Program-made: the position numbers and the translations under genes
In this document: one piece after another, positions 60,201-62,940 of the stretch
Layout of the letters: every line of letters begins with the position of its first letter
How positions within the stretch are numbered: the stretch's first letter is position 1
The notes under the pieces: model-generated
Databases searched by the model: none
What the model saw: only the letters and a program-made list of their open reading frames with translations
Told to the model about the DNA's origin: nothing
From: Nemertoderma westbladi
Taxonomy: Eukaryota; Xenacoelomorpha; Nemertodermatida; Nemertodermatidae
DNA length: 64,000 nt
Direction of reading: 5' to 3'
Assembly (NCBI GenBank): GCA_032718475.1
Contig: JAUCBJ010009124.1
Coordinates: 17,422 to 81,421, forward strand

Positions 60201-62588
60201 GAGTAACTTGTGATTGGTCATCTTTCTTAACTGTACAAGAGCAACTTGTGATTGGTCAACCTTCTTAATTAACTGTACACGAGTAACTTGTGATTGGTCA
60301 ACCTTCTTAATTAACTGTACACGAGTAACTTGTGATTGGTCATCTTTCTTAACTGTACAAGAGTAACTTGTGATTGGTCAACCTTCTTAATTAACTGTAC
60401 ACGAGTAACTTGTGATTGGTCATCTTTCTTAACTGTACAAGAGCAACTTGTGATTGGTCAACCTTCTTAATTAACTGTACACGAGTAACTTGTGATTGGT
60501 CAACCTTCTTAATTAACTGTACACGAGTAACTTGTGATTGGTCATCTTTCTTAACTGTACAAGAGCAACTTGTGATTGGTCAACCTTCTTAATTAACTGT
60601 ACACGAGTAACTTGTGATTGGTCAACCTTCTTAATTAACTGTACAAGAGTAACTTGTGATTGGTCAACCTTATATTAATTAACTGTACACGAGTAACTTG
60701 TGATTGGTCATCTTTCTTACCTGAACGCGAGTAAATGGACTTGTGATTGGTCATCTTTCATACCTGAACGCGAGTAAATGGACTTGTGATTGGCCGCAGG
60801 AACACGGAAAGGTAAATATGCTCATCGGAAATCATATCATGCGACTTGTTGTCAAAAAGCATATTAAACCCGGTTTGGTCTACAGAGGAAGCAACGGCTA
60901 AACGGCGGGAAATCTAAAATGGAGGAAAATAAATAATTTTTGTTACATTTATATCAACTTAACAGCGAATTACTCGTAACGCTGCAAAGTACTACTTTGC
61001 AGCGTTGCGGTCTATATGACGGAACGCTGCAAAGTAATCAATAACCTGGAAACAACTTCAATTACCGTATTCCAGAATGTATTATTTCCATTTATATTAA
61101 TGGTTGCTGCTTTATTATCCAGTTTGCAATGACCGGGACTAGCTACTATATGTAAATAATTGTTTAACGTGTACTGTAATCCATTATGTTAAAACTTCCA
61201 ATAGACGATACTTACCAAAGAAAATGGCGACAGTGTTCAGTAAAACTGAACGGACACAGACGATGACTAAGTTTGCTTCAGTCGACTATATAGTCAAGAT
61301 GGATTAATGATTTATAACATTCATGCATGAGTTAACTTCCACCCCCGCAATAAACTTTAATTGGATTTAAATGTATAATTAATACTGTGTACCAGTGTAC
61401 CTGTTAATAAATTTCACTTATATTCGATGATATATAGTACATGATTAAAATGTGTAAATGAGTATCCATAAAATCCTTTCTTCACACACCGAACGCTGAT
61501 AAGTTGACAAAATGTTGCCATAATACAGTCCGCGACATGTTCCGCGACAACCTCGCGCTGCGATACGGCCTCACTCCGCCAGGCCTCCCGGCGAAGTGCG
61601 AGGGGTGTGGGGAGCCGTTTACGACAACCCACGCCCTGAACTGCAATTCGGGGGGCGTGATAATAAGGCGGCACGATGGGGTACGTGAGGTCTTTGGGGA
61701 CCTCATTACCTCTGCATTTGGGGGCGCATGCGTCCAGCGCGAGGTTACCCTGGCATCCGGTTACCTGGACAGAAGGGGCCGCGAGGTGAGGGGAGTTAGG
61801 GTGGATCTCCTGGCGAGGGGAGTCTGGACCGAGCAGAGGGTGGCGTCTTTCGATATTGCGATCGTTAACGCTGACGCCCCCTCATATGCTCACCTGCCCT
61901 TGGACTCTGTCCTCCAACAGAGAGTCCAAGCCAAGAAGGTGCACTACACCGCGGCTGTGCGAAGATAAGAAGGCTCTCCTTCACCCCCCCTTGTCGGAAC
62001 CACCGTCTGGGTGTGGTGCAAGGAGACTGATATCTTCATCAGCCACATCGCTGAGACCCTAGTGGCTCGGCGGCAGGGGATGCGGGAACGCGGCCCAGCC
62101 TGCGTTCTCGGGGGAGTTCGGAGGCGGCTGCAGTTCGCGCACCTCCGCTCAAACTCCCTTTGTCTGCGTGGTGGCCGGCGACCGTGGAGGGCGCTGGGCT
62201 TTGGGGATGGTGCGGGTATATATACTTACATATACTTTTTTATTATTAACAACATAAAATATAATATTTAGAGAAAATTGATTGATTTTTAATTGTTACT
62301 GAGCGGTACCGGTTATCAAATAGTCAAGTAGTTGAAATTAAATTGAATTGATATTAAAGGATGTTATTTCTATTAATACATATCAAATTAAATATAATAA
62401 TGTTAGTATTTAATTATCATACCTCACAATCGTCTCTATCAAAAGCCAACCACCTGTTACATATAAACACGAATTTATTCCCGGTTTGTATATCTCGAAT
62501 CGATATAAAGTTTAAGTACCAACTCTTGGAGTACCCATCCCCAGAATTATCGTGCCAGATGTTTAAAGCCTTCAAGGGGCCCAGATGT
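12129..62588 (-). CDS. Polycystin-1-like protein (PLAT + PKD channel), 17 exons, 5' partial
   Basis: Joined minus-strand exons (listed separately) give 940 residues plus a stop. All 16 introns are GT-AG and all exon phases agree. Order of parts: C-terminal half of a PLAT domain; the RP-x-x-S-x-FTRVQ/RLTCC segment; five hydrophobic segments; the extracellular polycystin (TOP) domain with WLDERTRA and GGYIY; the six-helix PKD channel core; a basic, helix-prone cytoplasmic tail. Polycystin-1-like proteins are 11-helix membrane proteins of cilia and sensory or gamete surfaces that pair with polycystin-2 channels. The usual N-terminal ectodomain, GAIN/GPS region, TM1 and first half of PLAT must lie beyond 64000. 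Which paralogue it is (PKD1, PKD1L2, PKD1L3 or PKDREJ type) cannot be settled here. Satellites, SINEs and LINEs fill its introns, which reach 16.5 kb, yet no exon is broken. Confidence 0.9.
12616..12791 (-). CDS. Polycystin-1-like exon 16 (cytoplasmic helix)
   Basis: The acceptor is TTTATTCAG and the donor GTGAGT; the exon starts in phase 0 and ends in phase 2. It encodes 58 residues beginning IKGTPREDEFGFVNFMMEKL, then a basic run (RGSRKKR) and RRLEEFEDKVGKLVD with heptad-like spacing, consistent with the C-terminal helix or coiled coil of polycystins. It attaches directly after the S6 exon (…LNDSISA). Confidence 0.85.
12792..13029. other. Intron sequence, nothing recognised
   Basis: AT-rich intron DNA between polycystin exon 16 and the 43-bp array. 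No exon, tRNA or repeat is recognised. Confidence 0.6.
13030..17974. repeat. Tandem array, 43-bp unit (Sat3), intronic
   Basis: The unit starts GCCGTTGGTTGATTACCTTC and continues CGCCGACCTTGTCTGCAGGA then CTA. The 4945-bp length equals exactly 115 x 43, so there is no net indel. Variation is by substitution: CCAACC for CGACC, AACATGG, TTTGCAG, CATGGCT, CTCCATGACTAACC. Most copies hold a PstI site (CTGCAG). A TAG in each unit and the non-triplet length explain the absence of long open frames. It lies in the intron between polycystin exons 15 and 16. Confidence 0.97.
17975..18279. other. Intron sequence, nothing recognised
   Basis: AT-rich intron DNA between the 43-bp array and the exon 15 donor. 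No coding or RNA feature is seen. Confidence 0.6.
18280..18452 (-). CDS. Polycystin-1-like exon 15 (pore loop and S6)
   Basis: The acceptor is CTTTCCGGGAG and the donor GTAAGT; two bases complete a Gly codon with exon 14. It encodes MLSYLNTNVTISGKFNYEEM, then ILGAIFFTVYTFFMNVIVIN and LFIAILNDSISA. The N-[LI]-F-[LI]-A-I-[LI]-x-D-[ST] ending is the classic S6/post-S6 signature of PKD channels. Confidence 0.93.
18727..19105. mobile_element. Inverted-repeat transposon (MITE-like), copy 1
   Basis: A 379-bp element with termini GGGTGAGTACAAAACAAAG and, inverted at the right end, GGGTGAGTAAAAAAGAAATA. Inner arms also pair: GTTTATTGTTTTGGTTCCCC (from 18794) against its reverse complement at about 19031-19050. 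Flanks TCTTAAAAC and CCTTATAAC agree at 7 of 9 bases, possibly a decayed target duplication. It has no coding capacity. It sits 43 bp from the donor of exon 14. A second copy is at 50088. Confidence 0.75.
19149..19338 (-). CDS. Polycystin-1-like exon 14 (S5 and pore helix)
   Basis: The acceptor is ATTTTCCAATAG and the donor GTGGGT; phase 0 to phase 1. It encodes FSTSIAMLSATISRAGKEMG, then the aromatic helix GFAMWFFFFFSGFWGVAYLL (S5) and AAAQSLISTLL (pore helix). Joined to exon 13 it restores the S4-S5 stretch FLYILR-FSTSIAM. Confidence 0.9.
19766..19947 (-). CDS. Polycystin-1-like exon 13 (end of S3, S4)
   Basis: The acceptor is TTTGTTTATTTTAG and the donor GTTAGT. The upstream reading VDYRLFIL is in frame but runs through the acceptor and is not coding. 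The true start gives Ser(joined)-AIGLFFYRYSVTEQRLDKIV, then an S3-S4 linker and LNMLGFIAFFSTLKFLYILR (S4). TLK-x-L-x-x-L-R is typical of polycystins. Confidence 0.88.
20190..20309 (-). mobile_element. tRNA-derived SINE, family A (minus copy)
   Basis: Minus-strand copy of the element at 20731. It keeps the A-box region (TAGCTGAATG), GGAGGTCACCAGTTCGATCC (B-box region) and the tail CCCAACAAAAAGTTATAA. Confidence 0.8.
20731..20846 (+). mobile_element. tRNA-derived SINE, family A (plus copy)
   Basis: The tRNA-like head TGAGCCGCTAGCTGAATGGT carries an A-box match (TAGCTGAATGG), and AGTTCGATCCC is a B-box match. A short unique body (ATTGCCGACTTTGCAAAAGC) and a short A-rich tail follow. The anticodon arm is imperfectly paired, so it is not a functional tRNA. 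The middle of this element matches the unit of the giant array at 21829-37394. Confidence 0.82.
20960..21166 (-). CDS. Polycystin-1-like exon 12 (S2, start of S3)
   Basis: The acceptor is CTACCCTTTAG and the donor GTAAGT; phase 1 to phase 1. It encodes LPFYRLQPVKMKYDFADKDL, then WMAVSLIAVALITLIFFIGE (S2), IIKICRQQKEYFRKLINYLD and MLIVLTAV (start of S3). The [WI]N-x-x-D motif before S3 is a family hallmark. Confidence 0.93.
21390..21578 (-). CDS. Polycystin-1-like exon 11 (end of polycystin/TOP domain)
   Basis: The acceptor is ATTCTTAAAG and the donor GTATGT; phase 1 to phase 1. It encodes GGYIYKMKPTPAETLEDLKK, then LESELWLDERTRAIFVEFTV, YNVPNNVYAV and TTFVVEFPPTAS. W-[IL]-D-x-x-T-R-A-[IV]-F-[VI]-[ED]-F-x-x-Y-N is diagnostic of the extracellular polycystin domain. 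Confidence 0.95.
21579..21828. other. Intron sequence left of the giant array
   Basis: Short AT-rich intron segment. It contains no SINE A-box half, so the array's parent SINE is not intact on this side. Confidence 0.5.
21829..37394. repeat. Giant tandem array, 42-bp unit (Sat4), SINE-derived, intronic
   Basis: The unit runs ACTTTCAACCGGGAGGTCAC, CATTTCGACCGTAATCAGTC, AG. About 168 units lie left of a 100-N gap and 200 right of it. The sequence stays in 42-bp register over 160 units to 28561 and over 200 units from 28981, so there is no indel apart from one extra base (GATCCG) beside the gap. Substitution variants cluster in the left 3 kb (CACTTCG, AATCAGACAG, GGTCTCC, GATCG, TCATCC). The unit core GGGAGGTCACCATTTCGA matches SINE-A CGGAGGTCACCAGTTCGA, and the right edge continues into the rest of SINE-A. 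Open frames of 5212 and 5213 codons arise because 42 is divisible by three. Confidence 0.97.
28882..28981. other. Assembly gap (100 N)
   Basis: Exactly 100 N inside the 42-bp array, a conventional placeholder of unknown true size. The one-base insertion just before it is probably a local sequence error. Confidence 0.99.
37395..37448 (+). mobile_element. 3' half of SINE-A fused to the array edge
   Basis: Directly after the last array unit (…CATTTCGAT) the sequence reads CCCACCTGGACATCATTGCC, then GATTTTGCAATGCTGGCCAC and AATAAAAGTTATA. This is the same order as the complete SINE-A at 20731-20846 (CCCACCTGGACGTCATTGCC … AAAAAGTTATAA). Confidence 0.85.
37537..37770 (+). mobile_element. tRNA-derived SINE, family B
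   Basis: The tRNA-like head AAGGCGGGGTAGCTCAGTTG has an A-box (TAGCTCAGTTGG), with GGTTCAGCTCC at the B-box position. The body contains CACTGGGGTCGATAAAATGA and GTACCAGTTAAATAACTGGG. The tail is GC-rich (CTTCGGGGCGCCTCCGGCTT, CGGCCGACTG). Other copies are at 52690-52866 (minus) and 51805-51848 (fragment). Confidence 0.82.
37771..38057. other. Intron sequence, nothing recognised
   Basis: AT-rich DNA between SINE-B and polycystin exon 10. No exon or RNA gene is seen. Confidence 0.55.
38058..38264 (-). CDS. Polycystin-1-like exon 10 (polycystin/TOP domain)
   Basis: The acceptor is TGTGTAAAATCCAG and the donor GTACAT; phase 1 to phase 1. It encodes LCEPLLKELGKDCAPGYTVK, then DEDQGQYGTKWSPLDLSNPD, HINVPWYSWTSPADIDG and NTYR. 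Two cysteines, the W…PW-[RY]-Y/S pattern and the Tyr leading into GGYIY of exon 11 match the extracellular domain of the family. Confidence 0.93.
38265..38475. other. Intron segment beside the 22-bp array, nothing assigned
   Basis: The + frame is open through here (…KHHVELTITATTVDEVSL) into the array, but there is no splice-site support or family match, so it is treated as intron. Confidence 0.5.
38476..39042. repeat. Tandem array, 22-bp unit (Sat5), intronic
   Basis: About 26 copies of a 22-bp unit, GGATCCAAGTTGGATGTTGG plus AC, each starting with a BamHI site. The only common variant is GTGGGATG for GTTGGATG. Three units make 66 bp, which explains the overlapping open frames on both strands. 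It lies in the intron between polycystin exons 9 and 10. Confidence 0.97.
39043..39688. other. Intron sequence with short GTAGTAAC repeats
   Basis: TG-rich then AT-rich intron DNA. At about 39590-39652 there is an irregular repeat of GTAACTGTAGTAACGTAGTA type, just inside the exon 9 donor. No coding feature is seen. Confidence 0.6.
39689..39866 (-). CDS. Polycystin-1-like exon 9 (start of polycystin/TOP domain)
   Basis: The acceptor is TTATTCTACCTTTAG and the donor GTAGGT; phase 0 to phase 1. It encodes AFTYEGWFYWMRNRLIPGLY, then ADVWYPREQPKPMGLRGYLG and DKANLMVGMPMVRQIRVKP. The W-x-W/x-W…LIP-x-[LY]Y and G-x-P-x-[VL]RQ-[IL]RV motifs are typical of the family. Confidence 0.93.
39867..40160. 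other. Intron sequence, nothing recognised
   Basis: Intron DNA between the exon 9 acceptor and a LINE fragment. No feature is seen. Confidence 0.5.
40161..41585 (-). pseudogene. Non-LTR retrotransposon (LINE-1st family) fragment, decayed reverse transcriptase
   Basis: On the minus strand, pieces in order: a linker (KAKEDLKLAYNISQEKYIQD), remnants before the RT core, then the RT core at 41128-40682 with NGFRPSRST, KKAFDSI, GVLQGDTLAPLLF and FADDIALLS. The C-terminus (40451-40269) has RRLRFSGRCWRSKDEVIPDL and KRSRGRPAITYID. Stops and frameshifts separate the pieces. Motif A reads FMGFKKAFD where an Asp is expected (F-x-D-F-x-K-A-F-D), so the copy is catalytically dead. Its 3' end (CTAGGTCGAGC on +) matches the copy at 62941-63165. 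It lies in a polycystin intron. Confidence 0.85.
41630..42430 (-). pseudogene. Second LINE fragment, C-terminal half of reverse transcriptase
   Basis: The minus-strand reading begins near 42425 with LDFADDLGVLSESLEGAQRL (RT motif C, FADD). It continues as an open 219-codon stretch (42304-41645): YLGSWIRKSG, LYGSPCWALT, RLRFAGHCFRREDQPVHNLV and GDRELWRCN. These are thumb and C-terminal motifs of LINE-encoded RTs. It differs in sequence from the neighbouring fragment at 40161-41585. The 5' part is missing. Confidence 0.82.
42488..42732 (-). CDS. Polycystin-1-like exon 8 (S1 helix and start of extracellular domain)
   Basis: The acceptor is TTATTTGCAG and the donor GTACGT; it starts phase 1 and ends phase 0. 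It encodes ENILQREVPTLHNKLRKQKQ, then VEAKIWDIIWELIIYITFCM, FLFLICNFNQEIYGYQLFSH and IEETFVKNKI…RTTFEH. A basic amphipathic stretch leads into S1, as in all PKD channels. The open frame past the donor ends at a stop after 17 more codons and is not exon. Confidence 0.9.
42733..44009. other. AT-rich intron, no gene seen
   Basis: AT-rich intron DNA. The block 43290-43480 resembles 45430-45830 (GTTGTTTTATACA and AAAGCCCTTCTATCA shared in order), so an old duplication is present. Short open frames here have no family match. Confidence 0.55.
44010..45150. repeat. (GACA/TGTC)n-rich region with ~299-bp tandem duplication
   Basis: Irregular tetranucleotide tracts (TGTCTGTC then GACAGACAGACA) lie in larger repeated blocks. 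The segment starting AGGTGACATGCCTCCTTATA occurs at about 44621 and again at about 44920, giving two nearly identical copies of about 299 bp. Related but more diverged copies lie to the left (from about 44240). Confidence 0.8.
45151..46799. other. AT-rich intron with poly-C tract, possible solo LTR
   Basis: Low-complexity AT-rich DNA, with a tract of about 20 C near 46092-46112. From 46227 a GC-richer segment opens TGTGACGGGATCCAACGGAG and holds a TATATATAATAGG box, which is LTR-like, but its right end cannot be fixed. No exon is seen before 46800. Confidence 0.4.
46800..46914 (-). CDS. Polycystin-1-like exon 7 (membrane segment and acidic linker)
   Basis: The acceptor is TATTAATAG and the donor GTTAGT; phase 0 to phase 1. 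It encodes VICIAVLMALLCKPKADELE, then CDDNYIDVDEDTEYLHSF. It continues the QPLK of exon 6 (polycystins have QPLK followed by a hydrophobic run here) and ends in an acidic cytoplasmic linker before S1. It is too short for an ORF finder and was found from family pattern and phase. Confidence 0.87.
46915..47549. other. AT-rich intron, no gene seen
   Basis: Intron DNA; open frames here have no splice or family support. Confidence 0.5.
47550..47598. repeat. Perfect-stem hairpin, 49 bp
   Basis: GGGGGAAGTTTGG at 47550-47562 pairs with CCAAACTTCCCCC at 47586-47598. Inside, CTGCAT pairs with ATGCAG around AA. A third related stretch (AACTTCCCCCTTCCC) follows at about 47610. Confidence 0.75.
47599..50077. 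other. AT-rich intron, mostly unassigned repeat-like DNA
   Basis: Long T/A-rich stretch with runs such as GGCCCCAAAAAAATT and CCCCCATTCGATA(G/C)GAA (twice, about 49240 and 49430). It also holds a GC-rich palindromic patch, AGCGGCCGCGG, repeated at about 49900 and 49930. It looks like the body of an unrecognised non-coding repeat. No exon is identified. Confidence 0.45.
48453..48525 (+). pseudogene. tRNA-like sequence (pseudogene or SINE head)
   Basis: 73 nt with an A-box match (TAGTCTAGTGGTTA) and a well-formed T-arm (GGGTTCGAAACCC). The acceptor stem pairs poorly and no anticodon stem forms, so it is not a working tRNA. A T/A-rich run follows. Confidence 0.5.
50088..50303. mobile_element. 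Inverted-repeat transposon (MITE-like), copy 2, with target duplication
   Basis: 216 bp, termini GGCTGAGTACAAAACAAAAC and, inverted at the right, GGGTGAGTTCAAAACAAAGA. Internal GTTTATTGTTTTGGTTCC is shared with copy 1 at 18727. It is flanked by an exact 10-bp direct repeat, TACAGTATAT (50078-50087 and 50304-50313), a target-site duplication. It has no coding capacity. Duplications of 8-10 bp are usual for hAT and Mutator-like elements; the family is not decided here. Confidence 0.82.
50437..50549 (-). CDS. Polycystin-1-like exon 6
   Basis: The acceptor is GTTTTCCATAG and the donor GTAAAT; it starts phase 1 and ends phase 0. It encodes LPRKPWDKDNLDDEVADMTI, then SMVLSFLSSVFLLQPLK. SF-[LI]-x-S-x-x-x-x-QP-[LV]-K is a conserved polycystin-1 family motif. 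It is too short for an ORF finder. Confidence 0.9.
50550..51302. other. AT-rich intron, nothing recognised
   Basis: Intron DNA with repeated short TATTTAC/GTAAATA motifs. No exon or RNA gene is seen. Confidence 0.55.
51303..51441 (-). CDS. Polycystin-1-like exon 5 (membrane helix)
   Basis: The acceptor is TTGATTACAG and the donor GTAACT; phase 0 to phase 1. It encodes MNSEPKKRRSKGFSLPYWCS, then YIGWILTVLAVLTGLFLLLF and YSANFA. A basic linker followed by LP-x-W-C-x-x-I-x-W is a known signature before this helix in polycystin-1 proteins. The Met is internal, not a start. It is absent from a length-filtered ORF list. Confidence 0.9.
51442..51804. other. AT-rich intron, nothing recognised
   Basis: Intron DNA; no feature is seen. 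Confidence 0.5.
51805..51848 (-). mobile_element. SINE-B tail fragment
   Basis: The minus-strand reading includes GGGGCCTTCGGGTCG and CCGGCTTCGGCCGACTCTTT. These match the GC-rich tail of SINE-B (CCTTCGGGGCG…CCGGCTTCGGCCGACTGTTT). Confidence 0.65.
51849..52689. other. Intron sequence, nothing recognised
   Basis: Mixed-composition intron DNA between a SINE tail fragment and a SINE-B copy. Open frames lack splice or family support. Confidence 0.5.
52690..52866 (-). mobile_element. tRNA-derived SINE, family B (minus copy)
   Basis: On the minus strand the head AAAAAGGCGGTGTAGCTCAT has an A-box-like stretch, and AGGTTCGAGCCCCGCC gives a canonical B-box (GGTTCGAGCCC). The body has CACTGGGGTTGATAAAATGA and GTACCAGTTAAATACCTGGG, like the copy at 37537. 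It ends 66 bp from exon 4. Confidence 0.82.
52933..53070 (-). CDS. Polycystin-1-like exon 4 (membrane helix)
   Basis: The acceptor is ATATTTTCAG and the donor GTGAGT; phase 0 to phase 0. It encodes FGIGLMSALMVFPLTAFIVL, then FFRYSKAKEIDNKSDSDKEH and LYKQDD. The helix ending in LFR-[YFK]-S is typical of the segment after RVQRLTCC in polycystin-1 proteins; a charged cytoplasmic linker follows. Confidence 0.92.
53283..53504. mobile_element. Inverted pair of tRNA-like SINE heads, family C
   Basis: The + copy (53434-53504, 71 nt) folds as a cloverleaf: acceptor GCCAACG/TGGTGGC, anticodon stem CCTGA/TCGGG, T-stem GCGGG/CTCGC with loop TTCGATC. The anticodon loop ACGTTTA lacks U33 and has a pyrimidine at 37, so it is not a decoding tRNA. 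A close copy (53283-53362) lies inverted on the minus strand about 70 bp away and shares GCATACCTGAACGTTTATC and GACGCGGGTTCGATCC. Confidence 0.7.
53690..54536 (+). pseudogene. LINE (third family) C-terminal fragment, frameshifted
   Basis: The + reading 53746-54063 carries GDWLKAIPSGSLGQRLSDKQ, LRITTSVRLGA and a zinc-knuckle-like stretch, CTCGSTSDSLGLHSLVC, followed by RQARHRQALREAIRSADIP. Downstream pieces in other frames, separated by stops, read EPVIPFRQYASRKIDF, FIRNIGHRIELSLGNPS and FLRQRLGILFQIGKLHKRIS. These motifs are characteristic of the C-terminus of one group of non-LTR retrotransposon polyproteins. It is a decayed copy in a polycystin intron, opposite to the host gene. Confidence 0.75.
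54537..54926. other. AT-rich intron, nothing recognised
   Basis: Very AT-rich intron DNA (TTAATTAATTAATTAA at about 54674). No feature is seen. Confidence 0.55.
54927..55058 (-). CDS. Polycystin-1-like exon 3 (RLTCC helix)
   Basis: The acceptor is TTAACTTTACAG and the donor GTAAAT; phase 0 to phase 0. It encodes RLTCCLAFVILEFGVACAYY, then SLTIAGKGTSNTVKLGPIPI and PIQQ. With exon 2 it rebuilds FTRVQ-RLTCCL, the most conserved motif of polycystin-1-like proteins. The frame is open upstream of the acceptor, but that part (…FSFISRRYNLTLQ) does not belong to the family. Confidence 0.95.
55184..60763. repeat. Tandem array, 42/38-bp units (Sat6), exon-junction-derived, intronic
   Basis: About 137 units of two kinds share ACGAGTAACTTGTGATTGGT. 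The 42-bp type continues CAACCTTCTTAATTAACTGT AC; the 38-bp type continues CATCTTTCTTAACTGTAC. They alternate in varying order (A-A-B-A-B and others), with variants ACAAGAG, ACTAGTAAC, AGCAAC and CCTTATATTAATT. On the minus strand the unit matches the end of polycystin exon 2 plus its splice donor. The array fills nearly the whole intron between exons 2 and 3. The 14-residue open frames are by-products. Confidence 0.97.
60764..60913 (-). CDS. Polycystin-1-like exon 2 (post-PLAT linker to FTRVQ)
   Basis: The acceptor is CTCCATTTTAG and the donor GTATGA; phase 0 to phase 0. It encodes ISRRLAVASSVDQTGFNMLF, then DNKSHDMISDEHIYLSVFLR and PITSPFTRVQ. H-[IL]-[WY]-[LF]-S-[VI]-x-x-RP-x-x-S-x-FTRVQ is the family signature between PLAT and the next helix. 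The last 30 bases and the donor are the template of the adjoining array. Confidence 0.95.
60914..61479. other. Intron sequence, nothing recognised
   Basis: Intron DNA containing a short inverted repeat (CGCTGCAAAGTA/TACTTTGCAGCG at about 60980-61005, repeated at about 61024). No supported exon (see rejected items). Confidence 0.55.
61480..62225 (+). pseudogene. GC-rich LINE C-terminal fragment (third family or relative)
   Basis: The + frame 61504-61968 reads MFRDNLALRYGLTPPGLPAK, then CEGCGEPFTTTHALNC, SGGVIIRRHDGVREVFGDLI and RVDLLARGVWTEQRVASFDI. After an in-frame stop and shift it continues GTTVWVWCKETDIFISHIAE and SNSLCLRGGR. Cys-x2-Cys-Gly…His-Ala-Leu-x-Cys…RH and the LCLRG-x-R ending are known from the C-terminus of certain LINE polyproteins. 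It is much GC-richer than its surroundings, suggesting later arrival. It lies in the intron between exons 1 and 2, opposite to the host gene. Confidence 0.75.
62226..62422. other. AT-rich intron next to exon 1, nothing recognised
   Basis: Short AT-rich intron stretch containing TATATATACTTACATATACT and TAAATTAAATTGAATTGATA. Confidence 0.5.
62423..62588 (-). CDS. Polycystin-1-like exon 1 in window (C-terminal part of PLAT domain)
   Basis: The acceptor is TATAATATTTTAG and the donor GTATGA; it starts phase 2 and ends phase 0. It encodes HLGPLKALNIWHDNSGDGYS, then KSWYLNFISIRDIQTGNKFV and FICNRWLAFDRDDCE. LG-x-L-x-x-[IL]-x-[IV]-WHDN-[ST]-G…WYL…[IV]-x-D-[LI]-x-T…F-x-C-x-x-WLA is the second half of the PLAT/LH2 domain, a lipid- and protein-binding beta sandwich on the cytoplasmic loop after TM1. 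The first half lies beyond the window or in undetected exons. Confidence 0.92.
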
Positions 62589-62691
62589 CTAAAATATTAT
62601 AAATAACTGAATATTATAACGCTGTGGCAGTAACAACAAACTTTTTTTTCAAAAATAATATAGAAAATAACAACAGAGAGCATATAAGAGT
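62589..62691. other. AT-rich intron, nothing recognised
   Basis: Short AT-rich intron segment before a simple repeat. Confidence 0.4.
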
Positions 62692-62810
62692 GAGAAAAAA
62701 TAGAAAATATAGAAAAAATAGAAAATATAGAAAAAATAGAAAATATAGAAAAAATAGAAAATATAGAAAAAATAGAAAATATAGAAAAAATAGAAAATAT
62801 AGAACAAAAA
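62692..62810. repeat. 18-bp A-rich minisatellite
   Basis: About six copies of TAGAAAATATAGAAAAAA. The 6-codon period gives the short open frames (RKNRKY on +, IFSIFS on -). Confidence 0.95.
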
Positions 62811-62940
62811 AATATACATAAGAAACTACATTTTTCTACTTTTCCACTTTTCAGTGACAAGAATCACTGCCGTTTTTTTTTATCTTACACTAAACTTCTA
62901 GAACACTAGCTCGCTTCTTTATAGAAAATTAGAATAACTT

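Noticed and set aside
1-60763. CRISPR arrays
   Set aside because: Repeats are contiguous without unique spacers, and the DNA is animal nuclear sequence with spliced genes.
61211-61262. Candidate minus-strand exon IVCVRSVLLNTVAIFFG with a GTAAGT donor
   Set aside because: It would have to join exon 2 in phase 0, but that frame contains a stop. Exon 1 (PLAT) already joins exon 2 in phase, and the acceptor lacks a pyrimidine tract.
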